The notes under the pieces: generated by a model
Databases searched by the model: none
The model's input: only the letters and a program-made list of their open reading frames with translations
Told to the model about the DNA's origin: nothing
NCBI GenBank assembly: GCA_002011475.1
Contig: MTNP01000049.1
Coordinates: 48,884-112,883, forward strand
Source: Dehalococcoides sp. JdFR-54
GTDB taxonomy: Bacteria > Chloroflexota > Dehalococcoidia > JdFR-54
Length of the DNA: 64,000 nucleotides
Direction: 5' to 3'
Made by a program: the position numbers and the translations under genes
In this document: positions 39,874 through 47,720 of the stretch, in pieces
How the letters are laid out: each line of letters begins with the position of its first letter
Position numbering within the stretch: the first letter of the stretch is position 1

Positions 39874-41477
39874 AGCTCCAGCCTCCAGTCGATCGCCCGC
39901 ATCCCGGCAGGCTCCAGGAGCCACAGCCCTTTCCTGGCCCGTGTCAATCCTACATAAAAGACACGCCGCTCTCCCTCTGGTGACTTCAGCCACTCGGCGT
40001 AAGTCCTGCCTGCCATTTCAGGCCTCAGCACCACAAAATCTGCTTCCATACCTTTAGCGCTATGAATGGTGCCTACCTTAATTCGTGGTGGGTCAAGGAG
40101 AGCACGCTCCCCACCTCGCTCCAGAAGCCTCTTGTAATAAGCCCTTTGTAAGGCTGGCAATTTCAGGGCTTCGATAAAACTCCCATCCTTGTTGACAAGT
40201 AAGTCCCAAAGAGCAGGTTTGAAGTAGGATTCTAAGTCCCAAACGGCAACATCAGCTTCGGGGCACTGTTTAGTCAGCTCCCCTAAGCGGGTTTTAGCGC
40301 CCCGCACCAAGTAGCGGTCACTAGGCAGGGCATCCACAAAGCGGGTAGCATCAGCCATGCTCACCTTCTCACCCCGAGCCAGCTTGTGCCCAGCCAGGAT
40401 CACTGAGGTTGCGCTTGCTTTGAGAGGCGAGCTTCCCCGCAATGCCTCAAAGGGTAGGCCCCTCGCTACTAAAGCATCAGTAAAATCGCTCAAGAGGTAG
40501 CGATTGCGAGCCAGCAAGAGAATGCTCCCTTCTTCACCCAGCGTCTCAATAGGGAAGCTTGAAAGGTAACCGAACCTGACATAGCCCTCCTCCTGCTGTG
40601 GTTTATAAGGCACATCCACACGCTCATGGTTTCGCCTGATGAGGCGCAGGGCTATCTCGTGGACCGCCTTGGGCACCCGATGCGACTGAATAAGCTGACG
40701 GTCATCATCGTGGGGCCAGTTGAGAAAGATACCCGGGTCAGCGCCGTTAAAGGTGTAAATTGCTTGATCGGGGTCTCCTGCCAGATACAGCAGATTAGCG
40801 CTGCTGGCCCACAGCCTGATTACCTCAGCCTGGAGGGGAGACAAATCCTGCATCTCGTCCACGATGAGAACCGATATGGCCGGGGCTACTCTATCCCGAA
40901 GCACCAGCATAAGCATGTCGGCAAAGTCCACCAGGCCGTTATCCGCCTTCCACTGGCGGTAACGCTGGTGGAACTCCTTCACTTGCTGGAGCGACCAGCC
41001 ATCGGGCCAGTCCACTGGTTCCAAGAAGCGGTTGTATGCCTCGGCGATGTCCCAGACCATGAGGTTGCGCCGCCAGTCCTCAAAGAAAAGGAGATAGTCA
41101 CCCAGGGTGCGCAGCATCAACTCTTGCACCTCAAAGCTCTCTGGGTCCTCCTCCCTATGTGGGGTTATGCCATAACCGAATCCCTCAGCGAAATCCCGCA
41201 GTTTGGCTCCAGTGGCTACAGAGCCTCGCCCCAGGCCAAGAAGTGAGTAGCAGGTGGAGTGGATTGTCCTGAACCATCTTAGATCGTCATTTTCCAGCCA
41301 GGGGAACACCTGGATAGCTCGACTTTTCGCCTCACGCGCAGCAGCCTGGGTAAATGCTACGAAGCCTATCTCATGGGCTGGCACACCATCCCGCAGGTGT
41401 CGTTCCACCACATCCAGTAGGGCAGTGGCCTTGCCCGTGCCAGGCGGTCCAAAGATGCGCAGCGTCTTAGGTGACAC
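39870..41477 (-). CDS. UvrD/PcrA-like SF1 helicase, phage type
   Basis: About 535 residues from GTG 41477 (GGGAGGAAA upstream). IGFVAFTQAAAREAKSR (motif Ia), VLIVDEMQDLSPLQAEV (motif II), YLAGDPDQAIYTFNGAD (III), SILLLARNRY, and GTIHSAKGMEADFVVL with VFYVGLTRARKGLWLL (V, VI) give a full UvrD-family order in a compact protein. Motif I reads GPPGTGKATA: the Ser/Thr after the Lys is replaced by Ala, which would weaken Mg-ATP binding. Located between HTH and RusA genes, so a replication or recombination role is likely. Confidence 0.85.
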   Translation of the reverse strand: MSPKTLRIFGPPGTGKATALLDVVERHLRDGVPAHEIGFVAFTQAAAREAKSRAIQVFPWLENDDLRWFRTIHSTCYSLLGLGRGSVATGAKLRDFAEGFGYGITPHREEDPESFEVQELMLRTLGDYLLFFEDWRRNLMVWDIAEAYNRFLEPVDWPDGWSLQQVKEFHQRYRQWKADNGLVDFADMLMLVLRDRVAPAISVLIVDEMQDLSPLQAEVIRLWASSANLLYLAGDPDQAIYTFNGADPGIFLNWPHDDDRQLIQSHRVPKAVHEIALRLIRRNHERVDVPYKPQQEEGYVRFGYLSSFPIETLGEEGSILLLARNRYLLSDFTDALVARGLPFEALRGSSPLKASATSVILAGHKLARGEKVSMADATRFVDALPSDRYLVRGAKTRLGELTKQCPEADVAVWDLESYFKPALWDLLVNKDGSFIEALKLPALQRAYYKRLLERGGERALLDPPRIKVGTIHSAKGMEADFVVLRPEMAGRTYAEWLKSPEGERRVFYVGLTRARKGLWLLEPAGMRAIDWRLEL

Positions 41478-41721
41478 CGGATTTCCTCCCCTCAGATGGA
41501 TAGGTGACGGTGCCTCGCTCAAAATCCAGCACGGTGCCCACGGGCAAGGACTTAAACCAGGCTTTCAATCTGTCTTGCTTAGCTCTGCGAAGCAGATAGG
41601 CAACGTGCTGGGGAGAGATACCACCGAATGCCCACCCTATCTCGTCAAAGGTCTTACCTTCAGCTCTTAGTTGGGCCATCTTTGCTAAGTCCTTCTCTGT
41701 CCACTTACGCCTGTAGTCCAT
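41467..41721 (-). CDS. Small HTH DNA-binding protein
   Basis: 84 residues. WTEKDLAKMAQLRAEGKTFDEIGWAFGGISPQHVAYLLRR is a clear helix-turn-helix of the homeodomain/resolvase type (KTFDEIG-x6-SPQHVAYLL). The rest is short and beta-like. It sits next to the GTAACAG repeat cluster and the helicase, so it may bind that region. Confidence 0.65.
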   Translation of the reverse strand: MDYRRKWTEKDLAKMAQLRAEGKTFDEIGWAFGGISPQHVAYLLRRAKQDRLKAWFKSLPVGTVLDFERGTVTYPSEGRKSGVT

Positions 41722-41724
41722 CAG

Positions 41725-41959
41725 TTACGCCCTTCTTGCCTTTGGTACAGGGGGCAAAAATTTACATCTATCGAGATAGTGAGTAATACCCCTGTAACAG
41801 AAGTAACAAAAGTAACAGCTATACTCTCCGTATCTAGCTCTGTTACTCAGATATGAGTGACGAAAGTAACAGCTTCGCTCACTGACCAGCCCCAAAATGG
41901 TCACTATCTGAATAGGGTTTAGGATCCTTCTATTAATAAAGAAGGGAATTGAGAACACT
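41725..41959. other. AT-rich gap in the replication block (iteron-like repeats)
   Basis: No convincing gene; an open frame on the minus strand here overlaps the primase end and has Cys/Tyr-rich nonsense-like sequence. The stretch is AT-rich and holds the repeat cluster at 41793-41874 and several A/T runs further right. It is the only sizeable non-coding stretch between replication genes. Confidence 0.55.
41793..41874. repeat. GTAACAG repeat cluster (possible iterons or operator)
   Basis: Five copies of a core (A/T)GTAACA within about 80 bases: four direct (near 41793, 41802, 41811 and 41865) and one inverted (CTGTTACTC near 41840). The first three are about 9 bases apart. Such clusters next to primase and helicase genes are typical of replication-initiator or repressor binding sites. 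Confidence 0.5.
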
Positions 41960-43546
41960 CTAGAACTTAAGCTCTTCATCAATATCCTCCTCGTTCTCTG
42001 GCAGCGGAGCGTCGCCCTCCTCACTTACTTCTACCCTCATTGGCAAAGACCAGAGGCGGAATGTCTTGTTGCCCACCCTGACGACCTGGGGCTTTTCCAT
42101 TCCCCCGAATTGCCGAATCAGAGCCCATAACTCAGAGCGCTCGATATTAAGACGGTGCCTTGCCTTCAGATATTCCTGGGCAGCACCTGCCTTGAAATAA
42201 AAGCGATCATTCTTCTGGACTGGCCTGCCGGCTTCGACATCGGCCTCCGACTGAGCCGGTGTTGTGGTCTCCAGCCATTGCCAGATGAGGTCTATGTAGC
42301 GGCTCCTGTCGGCGGCATCCGGTGGGGCTTCATGCTTTTCCATTTGGCTCTGCAATCTGTTGACATATTCGAACCAGTCCCTCTGCTTCATCCCCACGTT
42401 GGGGATGATGTCGAACTTCTGGTGGTAAAGCTTCTGAAATTCCCTCAGGTTGAAAAGCTGCTCGTGCTTCAGCCTGAGAACATTGCCATCGACCTCGACT
42501 TCGTATTTAGGTGGGTCAGTGCCAAGCTTCACGATTCGCCTGAGCCCCACAGTATCGGGTGGAGGAGCTTCGACCCTCCTGTCCCTTTCTCCATTCCGCT
42601 TGCGGTATACAGGGCAGTCCTCCGAGCAATAGCCTGCGGCTTCCATGTCCGGGCAGCCCAGCTTGTATTTTCCTGAATAGGCATCCCTCAAGTTGTAGCT
42701 TATTTGCCTTTCGCCCAGAGGTGGCTGATTCCGCTCCATGTCCCACTTGAGCAAGGTAGCTTTAGCTAGTTGCTGGTCCATCCCCTGGCGATAGAGCATG
42801 ACCGCCAGCCTGAAGCTGGCAATATGTCGAAAGCCTTCCTTTACACCTTCCAGCATCCTAGCAAAGCAGGGGAGCGCTACTTTTCTATCGGTGGGCTTGC
42901 TCGTTGGGGCTGGTGCTTCCTCTTCTTCCGGGTATTCAGCCAGGATTTCGTCGATCCTGGCCTCATCGATAATGGGCAGACTTTCTATAGACTCGACACC
43001 CCAGTCAAGCAATGGCTTGAAGTCCTCATCCAGAAAAGTGGTGCGCTTGCCGCTCTTGCGGTGAATCCCCCAGGGGAGCTTGATAAGGTTGCCCAGGTCT
43101 TGAGCCATTGCTTGCTTGGGGAAGACTTCTACCCAGATGGACACACCTACTTCTTCCTGTAGCTGATGCAGAGCCAGCTTGAGTAGCCTGATCAGCTTGA
43201 AAGCAGGGACAAATTCCTTAGTGATGATCCAGCCGTGATACCCCCTGCTCCCGGATGATTCAATGCCAAGCTCGATTTCCCAGTGCTGAAACCACCGCTT
43301 GAGCCATAAGAGACACTGGCGGACTATGTCGGTTCTCTCATCGAAGTCGTAGACACCGCATCGTGCCTTCCCATCAGAGGTTACCAAGTAGGTGCCAATG
43401 GTCCTTCTCCCTGCGACATGCTCCTCCAAAAGACCAGCTGTCAGCGGCTTCCTGATAGCTAGGTAGGAGCCATCGGGCTGCTGCACTGCATAGGCATCAG
43501 TGCGCCCGACGAGGAGCTGGAACAGCACCTTAGCATGCTTACTCAT
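41960..43546 (-). CDS. Archaeo-eukaryotic-type primase (TOTE-like AEP)
   Basis: 528 residues. LFQLLVGRTDAYAVQQPDGS at the start, then TIGTYLVTSDGKARCGVYDFDE (catalytic DxD region) and IESSGSRGYHGWI with the conserved SGxxGxHxW of AEP primases, then LGNLIKLPWGIHRKSGKR. The middle has Cys residues (CPDMEAAGYCSEDC) of a PriL-like/zinc region. The C-terminal 150 residues are a winged-helix-like domain (ARHRLNIERSELWALIRQF). It probably primes phage replication. It overlaps the gene upstream by 4 bases. Confidence 0.82.
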   Translation of the reverse strand: MSKHAKVLFQLLVGRTDAYAVQQPDGSYLAIRKPLTAGLLEEHVAGRRTIGTYLVTSDGKARCGVYDFDERTDIVRQCLLWLKRWFQHWEIELGIESSGSRGYHGWIITKEFVPAFKLIRLLKLALHQLQEEVGVSIWVEVFPKQAMAQDLGNLIKLPWGIHRKSGKRTTFLDEDFKPLLDWGVESIESLPIIDEARIDEILAEYPEEEEAPAPTSKPTDRKVALPCFARMLEGVKEGFRHIASFRLAVMLYRQGMDQQLAKATLLKWDMERNQPPLGERQISYNLRDAYSGKYKLGCPDMEAAGYCSEDCPVYRKRNGERDRRVEAPPPDTVGLRRIVKLGTDPPKYEVEVDGNVLRLKHEQLFNLREFQKLYHQKFDIIPNVGMKQRDWFEYVNRLQSQMEKHEAPPDAADRSRYIDLIWQWLETTTPAQSEADVEAGRPVQKNDRFYFKAGAAQEYLKARHRLNIERSELWALIRQFGGMEKPQVVRVGNKTFRLWSLPMRVEVSEEGDAPLPENEEDIDEELKF

Positions 43547-43983
43547 GGATTCCTCCCATTGGAGGGCTTCTTATGGGTGACACCTGTCAGGTAATCAGCC
43601 ATGGCGATGAAGCGCTGCCGCCGCTCTGTAAGCTGGGAGTCATCACCCCTCTCTAGGTCTTCATCGCTCAAGAAGGGGCCGATGCCAAAGATCTCCTGGG
43701 TGAGAGAGCCGAAGCATTTGCGAGCCTGGCACCAGTTGAGTCCTGAAGCTACAACTTCATATTCGCCAACATGGTCATCGGCGACATGAAGAATGCTACT
43801 GTCGACATAAGCCATGCCTGTTTTGCCACAGATAGGGCAGCGCAGTGCCATCCAGATAGGAGATGAGAGAGGCTCAATACTCTTTCCAAAGACCAGCCTC
43901 AGTATCGACTGAAGCTGCTGGTACATCTCCTCGTCCAGAATGCGCGAGCCCGGCTCAGCTACGCTAGAGTTCTTAAAAGTCAA
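43543..43983 (-). CDS. Phage hypothetical protein with zinc-binding Cys pairs
   Basis: 146 residues. CPICGKTGMAYVDSSI in the middle, followed by NWCQARKCFG, suggests a single zinc site of CxxC...CxxxxC type. ATGA-coupled to the primase and overlapping the upstream gene by 11 bases. It may be a primase accessory protein by its position. Confidence 0.55.
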   Translation of the reverse strand: MTFKNSSVAEPGSRILDEEMYQQLQSILRLVFGKSIEPLSSPIWMALRCPICGKTGMAYVDSSILHVADDHVGEYEVVASGLNWCQARKCFGSLTQEIFGIGPFLSDEDLERGDDSQLTERRQRFIAMADYLTGVTHKKPSNGRNP

Positions 43984-44857
43984 GGTCAGCCTCCATCAGA
44001 GCGGGCTCAGCTTCTGCCTCCTCCGATGCAGAGACGCCTTCGTCAACTGTCCCGGAGATTCCTTCAGGCTCAGGGCTGGTCTTATCAGGAAGTTGCCCCA
44101 GTGCCTTCCTGTAAGTCATCTCCCTGACCTCCTTGGTGGAATGCACCCCTAAAGCCTCAAGGATTTCCCGCCAGTTGGTGTAACCCTTGGCTTTAGCCTG
44201 AAGGACAAAATCCTCCTGGCTGATGTCAGATTCTGGGGCAGGAGCTTTAGTTTCCTGCCTCGATGGCGTCGGTGGCCTGGACGCGGTTGGCTCCTCGGGA
44301 GGTCCCAGTTTTCTAACCTTGCCCTCCTGCCTCGCCATGTCGATGACCTTAGTAATAAGCGACTCGGGCATGAGCCTCCGCTTGGCATTGCGGGCAGCCT
44401 TGACCATAGCCACCTCGACCACGAAGGGGTCTTCCTCCACCCGCTTCACAGGTTGTCCATCCTTGATGACGGGCTTGCCATCCTTGCCCCGGACATAGAT
44501 TTCCCTTTTACGGGGCTGTCTCTTGGTGCCGAACACTGTCTCTAGCAGAATCTCCCGACCATCCTGGCTCACAGCGAACCGACCTGCCTTCACTACCGCT
44601 GTTACACTGTCGGCATCGGACATGAGCTCAAAATCTAGCTCCCTCAGCACCTCTCCTTTCATAGCCATCTCGCTGGCTACCCGATCTACACCTGCCTTGG
44701 AGAGACCAATCACCCTTCTGCCATCCCGGTCGGAGAACTCATAGACCAACGTTTCGATAACCTCTCCACGAAGCTCCTGGATGACAGCTTCATCCTCAAC
44801 CCGCTCCATGATCTCGAATGGTCTCCATGGAACCATCTCTTTACTTGTTTCTACCAT
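43973..44857 (-). CDS. Phage recombination- or ssDNA-binding-like protein (unassigned)
   Basis: 294 residues. The first 170 residues form a compact beta-rich domain (VIETLVYEFSDRDGRRVIGLSKAGVDRVASEMA, then VTAVVKAGRFAV and PFVVEVAMVKAARNAKRRLM) that resembles phage single-strand annealing or DNA-binding proteins in length and layout, without a decisive motif. A Pro/Ala/Glu linker and a short helical domain (YTNWREILEALGVHSTKEVREM) follow, ending in an acidic tail, as in SSB-like partners. RBS GGAGGG before the ATG. Position in the replication block supports the idea. Confidence 0.5.
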   Translation of the reverse strand: MVETSKEMVPWRPFEIMERVEDEAVIQELRGEVIETLVYEFSDRDGRRVIGLSKAGVDRVASEMAMKGEVLRELDFELMSDADSVTAVVKAGRFAVSQDGREILLETVFGTKRQPRKREIYVRGKDGKPVIKDGQPVKRVEEDPFVVEVAMVKAARNAKRRLMPESLITKVIDMARQEGKVRKLGPPEEPTASRPPTPSRQETKAPAPESDISQEDFVLQAKAKGYTNWREILEALGVHSTKEVREMTYRKALGQLPDKTSPEPEGISGTVDEGVSASEEAEAEPALMEADLDF

Positions 44858-44924
44858 TGCTTCCCTCCTTCCTAAGCTTTCTTACTCTGGCATGTTGCAC
44901 TATGGCGAATTCGCCTTTTCACCT

Positions 44925-45107
44925 TCATTTATCCCTCCTTGGCTTACTGTTCGTGGTATATCCTTCCTCCCGTGCTACAGCGCTAGTCGCAAACTCGGAA
45001 CCCTGTCGGTTAGCCTCCCGCAGGCGCCGTTTGTGGGCAGCGGCTATCATACGAGCCAGTATTTTGAGTCCTTCCACCCTCTTGTTATCGGCCTGCTGGC
45101 ACGGCAT
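44925..45107 (-). CDS. Small basic phage protein
   Basis: 60 residues if started at ATG 45107 (a longer frame begins at 45140). Basic helical sequence KILARMIAAAHKRRLREANRQ. It overlaps the end of the HTH gene by 23 bases and is followed by about 67 bases without a gene before the 294-residue gene. Real but unassigned. Confidence 0.4.
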   Translation of the reverse strand: MPCQQADNKRVEGLKILARMIAAAHKRRLREANRQGSEFATSAVAREEGYTTNSKPRRDK

Positions 45108-45327
45108 TTTTGTCTTCCTCGATAATGAACACATCGTCAAAAGTCAACGGAGTAAGGGCATCTAGGATCTTCTGCCGAACCCTCGGTGAAGCATACCTAG
45201 TCCCACACATCAGCTGAGAAATGTAGCCACTGCTAATGCCCACCCTTATCGCTAGCATGTTCTGCGACATGTTCCTTCTGACCATGGCGAGTTGGATAGC
45301 ATCGCGGTTAAGCCTGACCTTTAGCAT
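45085..45327 (-). CDS. Cro-like XRE-family regulator
   Basis: 80 residues. RLNRDAIQLAMVRRNMSQNMLAIRVGISSGYISQLMCGTR is a clear XRE helix-turn-helix (SQNMLAIRVG-turn-SSGYISQLM). The acidic tail (DDVFIIEEDK) is short. As the leftward early gene opposite the repressor at 45732, it fits a Cro-type role in the lysis-lysogeny switch. It follows a hairpin terminator (45372-45410). Confidence 0.75.
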   Translation of the reverse strand: MLKVRLNRDAIQLAMVRRNMSQNMLAIRVGISSGYISQLMCGTRYASPRVRQKILDALTPLTFDDVFIIEEDKNAVPAGR

Positions 45328-45371
45328 CTGAAGCCTCTTCTTTTGTGTGCTAAACTATTCACCCTCTCACC

Positions 45372-45410
45372 AAAAATAAAGGCGCTCCAGGCAATTAACC
45401 CAAAGCGCCT
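45372..45410 (-). terminator. Intrinsic terminator between early leader gene and Cro-like gene
   Basis: Stem AGGCGCT (45380-45386) with AGCGCCT (45404-45410), 17-base loop, and on the minus strand TTTATTTTTG after the stem. It separates the 51-residue gene from the Cro-like gene and is the third hairpin of this type in the prophage. Confidence 0.65.
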
Positions 45411-45439
45411 ATCGTTCGTCGATTCGGCGTTATATTCAG

Positions 45440-45595
45440 TTATTCAAGCTTGATATCCCGTCTCACTGAGACCATCACCGGCTTCCCGTCTTTGACTACG
45501 ATCTCAATTTTCCCCCAACAGAACTCCCGGAAGATCTCCAGCAGCTTGGGGTCGGATTTGAGCAACTCTTGAAGCGCAGTCTCAACGGCTTTCAT
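45440..45595 (-). CDS. 51-residue DUF2292/YezD-like protein
   Basis: ATG at 45595. MKAVETALQELLKSDPKLLEIF followed by CWGKIEIVVKDGKPVMVSVRRDIKLE: a helix and a beta unit with the V-x-DGKPV segment that marks YezD-like (DUF2292) small proteins. It is the first gene of the leftward early transcript, starting about 7 bases after a strong -10 box. Function unknown in the family. Confidence 0.6.
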   Translation of the reverse strand: MKAVETALQELLKSDPKLLEIFREFCWGKIEIVVKDGKPVMVSVRRDIKLE

Positions 45596-45601
45596 ACAAC
45601 T

Positions 45602-45691
45602 ATTATCTCACAAGCATCTCTTTCTTGTCAAGCGATTTTTAGACAATTGCTTAAGAAAGTGCTTGCAATTTTTAGCAGACCATGTTATAAT
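45602..45691. promoter_or_regulatory. Divergent switch promoters and operator candidates
   Basis: Leftward promoter: TTGACA (45631-45626), 18-base spacer, GATAAT (45607-45602). Rightward promoter: TTGCAA (45663-45668), 17-base spacer, TATAAT (45686-45691). Between them lie a direct repeat GCGATTTTTAGAC (45632) / GCAATTTTTAGCAGAC (45665) and an inverted repeat AATTGC-N14-GCAATT (45645-45670) that covers the rightward -35 box. This is the expected control region for the repressor and the Cro-like gene. Confidence 0.75.
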
Positions 45692-45731
45692 AGACCCAAA
45701 AGTAGAAGAGCTGAAAGAAAGGGGGCACAGT

Positions 45732-46121
45732 ATGGAGCGTAACTTCGGCGAGTACCTGAAAAGCCTTCGGGAGAGACAGCGAATGTCTTTGAGAGAGGCA
45801 GAGCGGGAAAGTGGTGTCTCCAATGCCTATATAGCCCAGATAGAACGTGGCGATAGGCCAGCCCCTAGCCCAGACATCTTAAGAAAGCTAGCACACGCAT
45901 ATAAGGTAACGGTTAGGGAGCTCCTAGAGGCAGCCGGATACCTTGATGAGCCAGAGATGAAGATGCCGGAAGAGGAACTGGTAGAGCGTGCTTACCGCTA
46001 TGCCGTGGAGGATCCGGAGTTCAAAATGGGGACACGCCAACCTCCCGAGGGGCTTAGCTTAGAGGCAAAAAAATACATTATCTCCATCTATGAAAAGGTA
46101 ATGAAAAGGAAACTCCTCTGA
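45732..46121 (+). CDS. XRE-family prophage repressor (CI-like)
   Basis: 129 residues from the ATG at 45732 (AAAGGGGG upstream). The N-terminal XRE domain has MSLREAERESGVSNAYIAQIERG, with the recognition helix SNAYIAQIE. The C-terminal half is short and helical, with no LexA-type protease, so cleavage would need a separate factor such as the ImmA-like neighbour, whose start follows 1 base after the stop. Likely maintains lysogeny by binding the operators just upstream. Confidence 0.8.
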   Translation: MERNFGEYLKSLRERQRMSLREAERESGVSNAYIAQIERGDRPAPSPDILRKLAHAYKVTVRELLEAAGYLDEPEMKMPEEELVERAYRYAVEDPEFKMGTRQPPEGLSLEAKKYIISIYEKVMKRKLL

Positions 46122-46122
46122 G

Positions 46123-47130
46123 ATGGCTCGTTCTCTTGAAGATTTCTGCATCTTGATGCTTCGAACCTATGGCAGTCCCAATGCCATTGCCTACGATGTT
46201 GGGGCTTTAGCCCGGCACTTCGTGGAGTTCTTTGGGCTATCATTCTACCCCAACCTGATGGAGCTCAAGCTGCTCCTCGACCTTCGTCATCAGATGGCTT
46301 CCATTCAGCCAGGTCATCTGGGAGGCCTGCCGGGATGCCATTATTTGGACAACTTTAGGAAACTGAATATCGAGTATGAGGCGACTAGCTGGCAGGGCAG
46401 AGTCGAATTTACGATTGTTCATGAGTGCTATGAGGCTATTCAGGAAACTTTCGAGGAAATAGTTCAGGGATACAAAGCATATCGAGACCCTGCTGAGCCT
46501 ACGTGCATGAAACCCTTTGCTAACAGGTTCGCTGCGGCAGTATTAATGCAGCCCGAAGTATTTCTGCCTGCACTGCTTGAAAGCGGCTTAGACATATTCT
46601 CTCTCCGTCTGCGCTTTCACATGCGTTCATACGCTTCGGTAGCAATAAGGGTTAAAGAGTTGCTTAAGCCGCCCCTTGTTGAAGATGGGGTTGACTTCCT
46701 GATTGCCATCTATGACCGTGAGAGCGAGGGCGAGCCACATGAGTGGGACTTCGACTGTTGCTCTGATGATTTCCATGCCGGGTGCGTGGTCAAAGCCTCA
46801 GGGATAAGGCTTAGCAGAAGCAAAAGGCGTGCCAACTACAGGGCTTATCTTCTCCCTCGCCGACTATTTCCAGTAAGAGGTGAAAAGCCAGCTCCGGGAT
46901 TCATCATCGATGAGGTCATTGAGCACGGGCGACCAGTATACTTTCAAAATGCAATGTTTGACATGTTCGGTATTAACCATATGGCACTTCTTGCCCGCCC
47001 TGTCCACTGGTATGGTAGGTTGGCTAAGGTCATCCTTGTTGCTGTGCGCAGGAAAGATTCACACTTGATCCAGAAACAGATAGAAACGTTGCCTCAGTTG
47101 GATATAAGGCGGGCAATATATATAAGCTGA
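46123..47130 (+). CDS. ImmA/IrrE-family protein with an altered zinc motif
   Basis: 335 residues, placed directly after the repressor as in ICE and phage ImmR-ImmA pairs. The region EFTIVHECYEAIQE corresponds to the zincin helix, but it reads HExxE where active family members have HExxH. ANRFAAAVLMQP near residue 130 is a typical ImmA/IrrE motif after the metal site. The second half (about 160 residues, with DFLIAIYDRES and a Cys pair) is an extra domain. It may be an inactive or metal-shifted sensor instead of a working anti-repressor protease. Confidence 0.75.
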   Translation: MARSLEDFCILMLRTYGSPNAIAYDVGALARHFVEFFGLSFYPNLMELKLLLDLRHQMASIQPGHLGGLPGCHYLDNFRKLNIEYEATSWQGRVEFTIVHECYEAIQETFEEIVQGYKAYRDPAEPTCMKPFANRFAAAVLMQPEVFLPALLESGLDIFSLRLRFHMRSYASVAIRVKELLKPPLVEDGVDFLIAIYDRESEGEPHEWDFDCCSDDFHAGCVVKASGIRLSRSKRRANYRAYLLPRRLFPVRGEKPAPGFIIDEVIEHGRPVYFQNAMFDMFGINHMALLARPVHWYGRLAKVILVAVRRKDSHLIQKQIETLPQLDIRRAIYIS

Positions 47131-47206
47131 CAATATGGAGTTCACTTTCTGAGCAAACAGAGTTAAATTGTGACAGAGGCGAGAATAGAGGATATAGGAG
47201 GTGGAA

Positions 47207-47704
47207 ATGGATTTGATGGAGGACGTGGATACCGCTTTTGATCTCACTAGGAAGCGGGTGACCGAGGGCAGCGAGCTACCCATGGTCATGGTAAAAGGCA
47301 CGGAGAGGGTAGTTATTGGTCTGGCATGCAGGGATGCTGAGGAGAGAGCCAAAGTGCTATTTGGTATGGGAGTCATGCTTTCTAACCTCAAACCTGAGTA
47401 TGTTATCTTCTCCGCAATTGCCTGGTGCTCGAAGCAGTTTCTCAAGAGGCCATCCGAAGCTTCTGACAAGGAAGAGGTAGTGCTGGTGGGATGGCAAACC
47501 AGAGATGGCAGTGGCGGCAGCCGGGCTCTTCCTTTCGCCCGAGTAGGCAAGGAGTTTGTCTGGGGAGAGGTTATGGAGGTGGAGGATTTTGAGAGTCCTC
47601 CTCTTGGCGCCTTCTGGGATGGCGTCAGGCTAGGCGAACTTAAACCGGAGCTGGCTGAGGAATGGCGGCAGAGGGTGGGAATAAAACGAGTTAACAAAGA
47701 GTAG
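47207..47704 (+). CDS. Phage hypothetical protein upstream of the recombinase
   Basis: 165 residues from ATG 47207 (AGGAGG five bases upstream). The start DVDTAFDLTRKRV, then LPMVMVKGTERVVIGLACRDAEERAKVLFGMG and YVIFSAIAWCSKQF look like an alpha-beta domain without known motif. It is in the rightward lysogeny transcript, 16 bases before the recombinase. Unassigned. Confidence 0.5.
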   Translation: MDLMEDVDTAFDLTRKRVTEGSELPMVMVKGTERVVIGLACRDAEERAKVLFGMGVMLSNLKPEYVIFSAIAWCSKQFLKRPSEASDKEEVVLVGWQTRDGSGGSRALPFARVGKEFVWGEVMEVEDFESPPLGAFWDGVRLGELKPELAEEWRQRVGIKRVNKE

Positions 47705-47720
47705 CAAGGGGGTCTTGATA

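Noticed and set aside
41725..42024. Minus-strand 99-codon frame between primase and HTH genes
   Set aside because: It overlaps the primase end in another frame and its translation is Cys/Tyr/Arg-rich without any domain; the region is better seen as repeat-bearing non-coding DNA.
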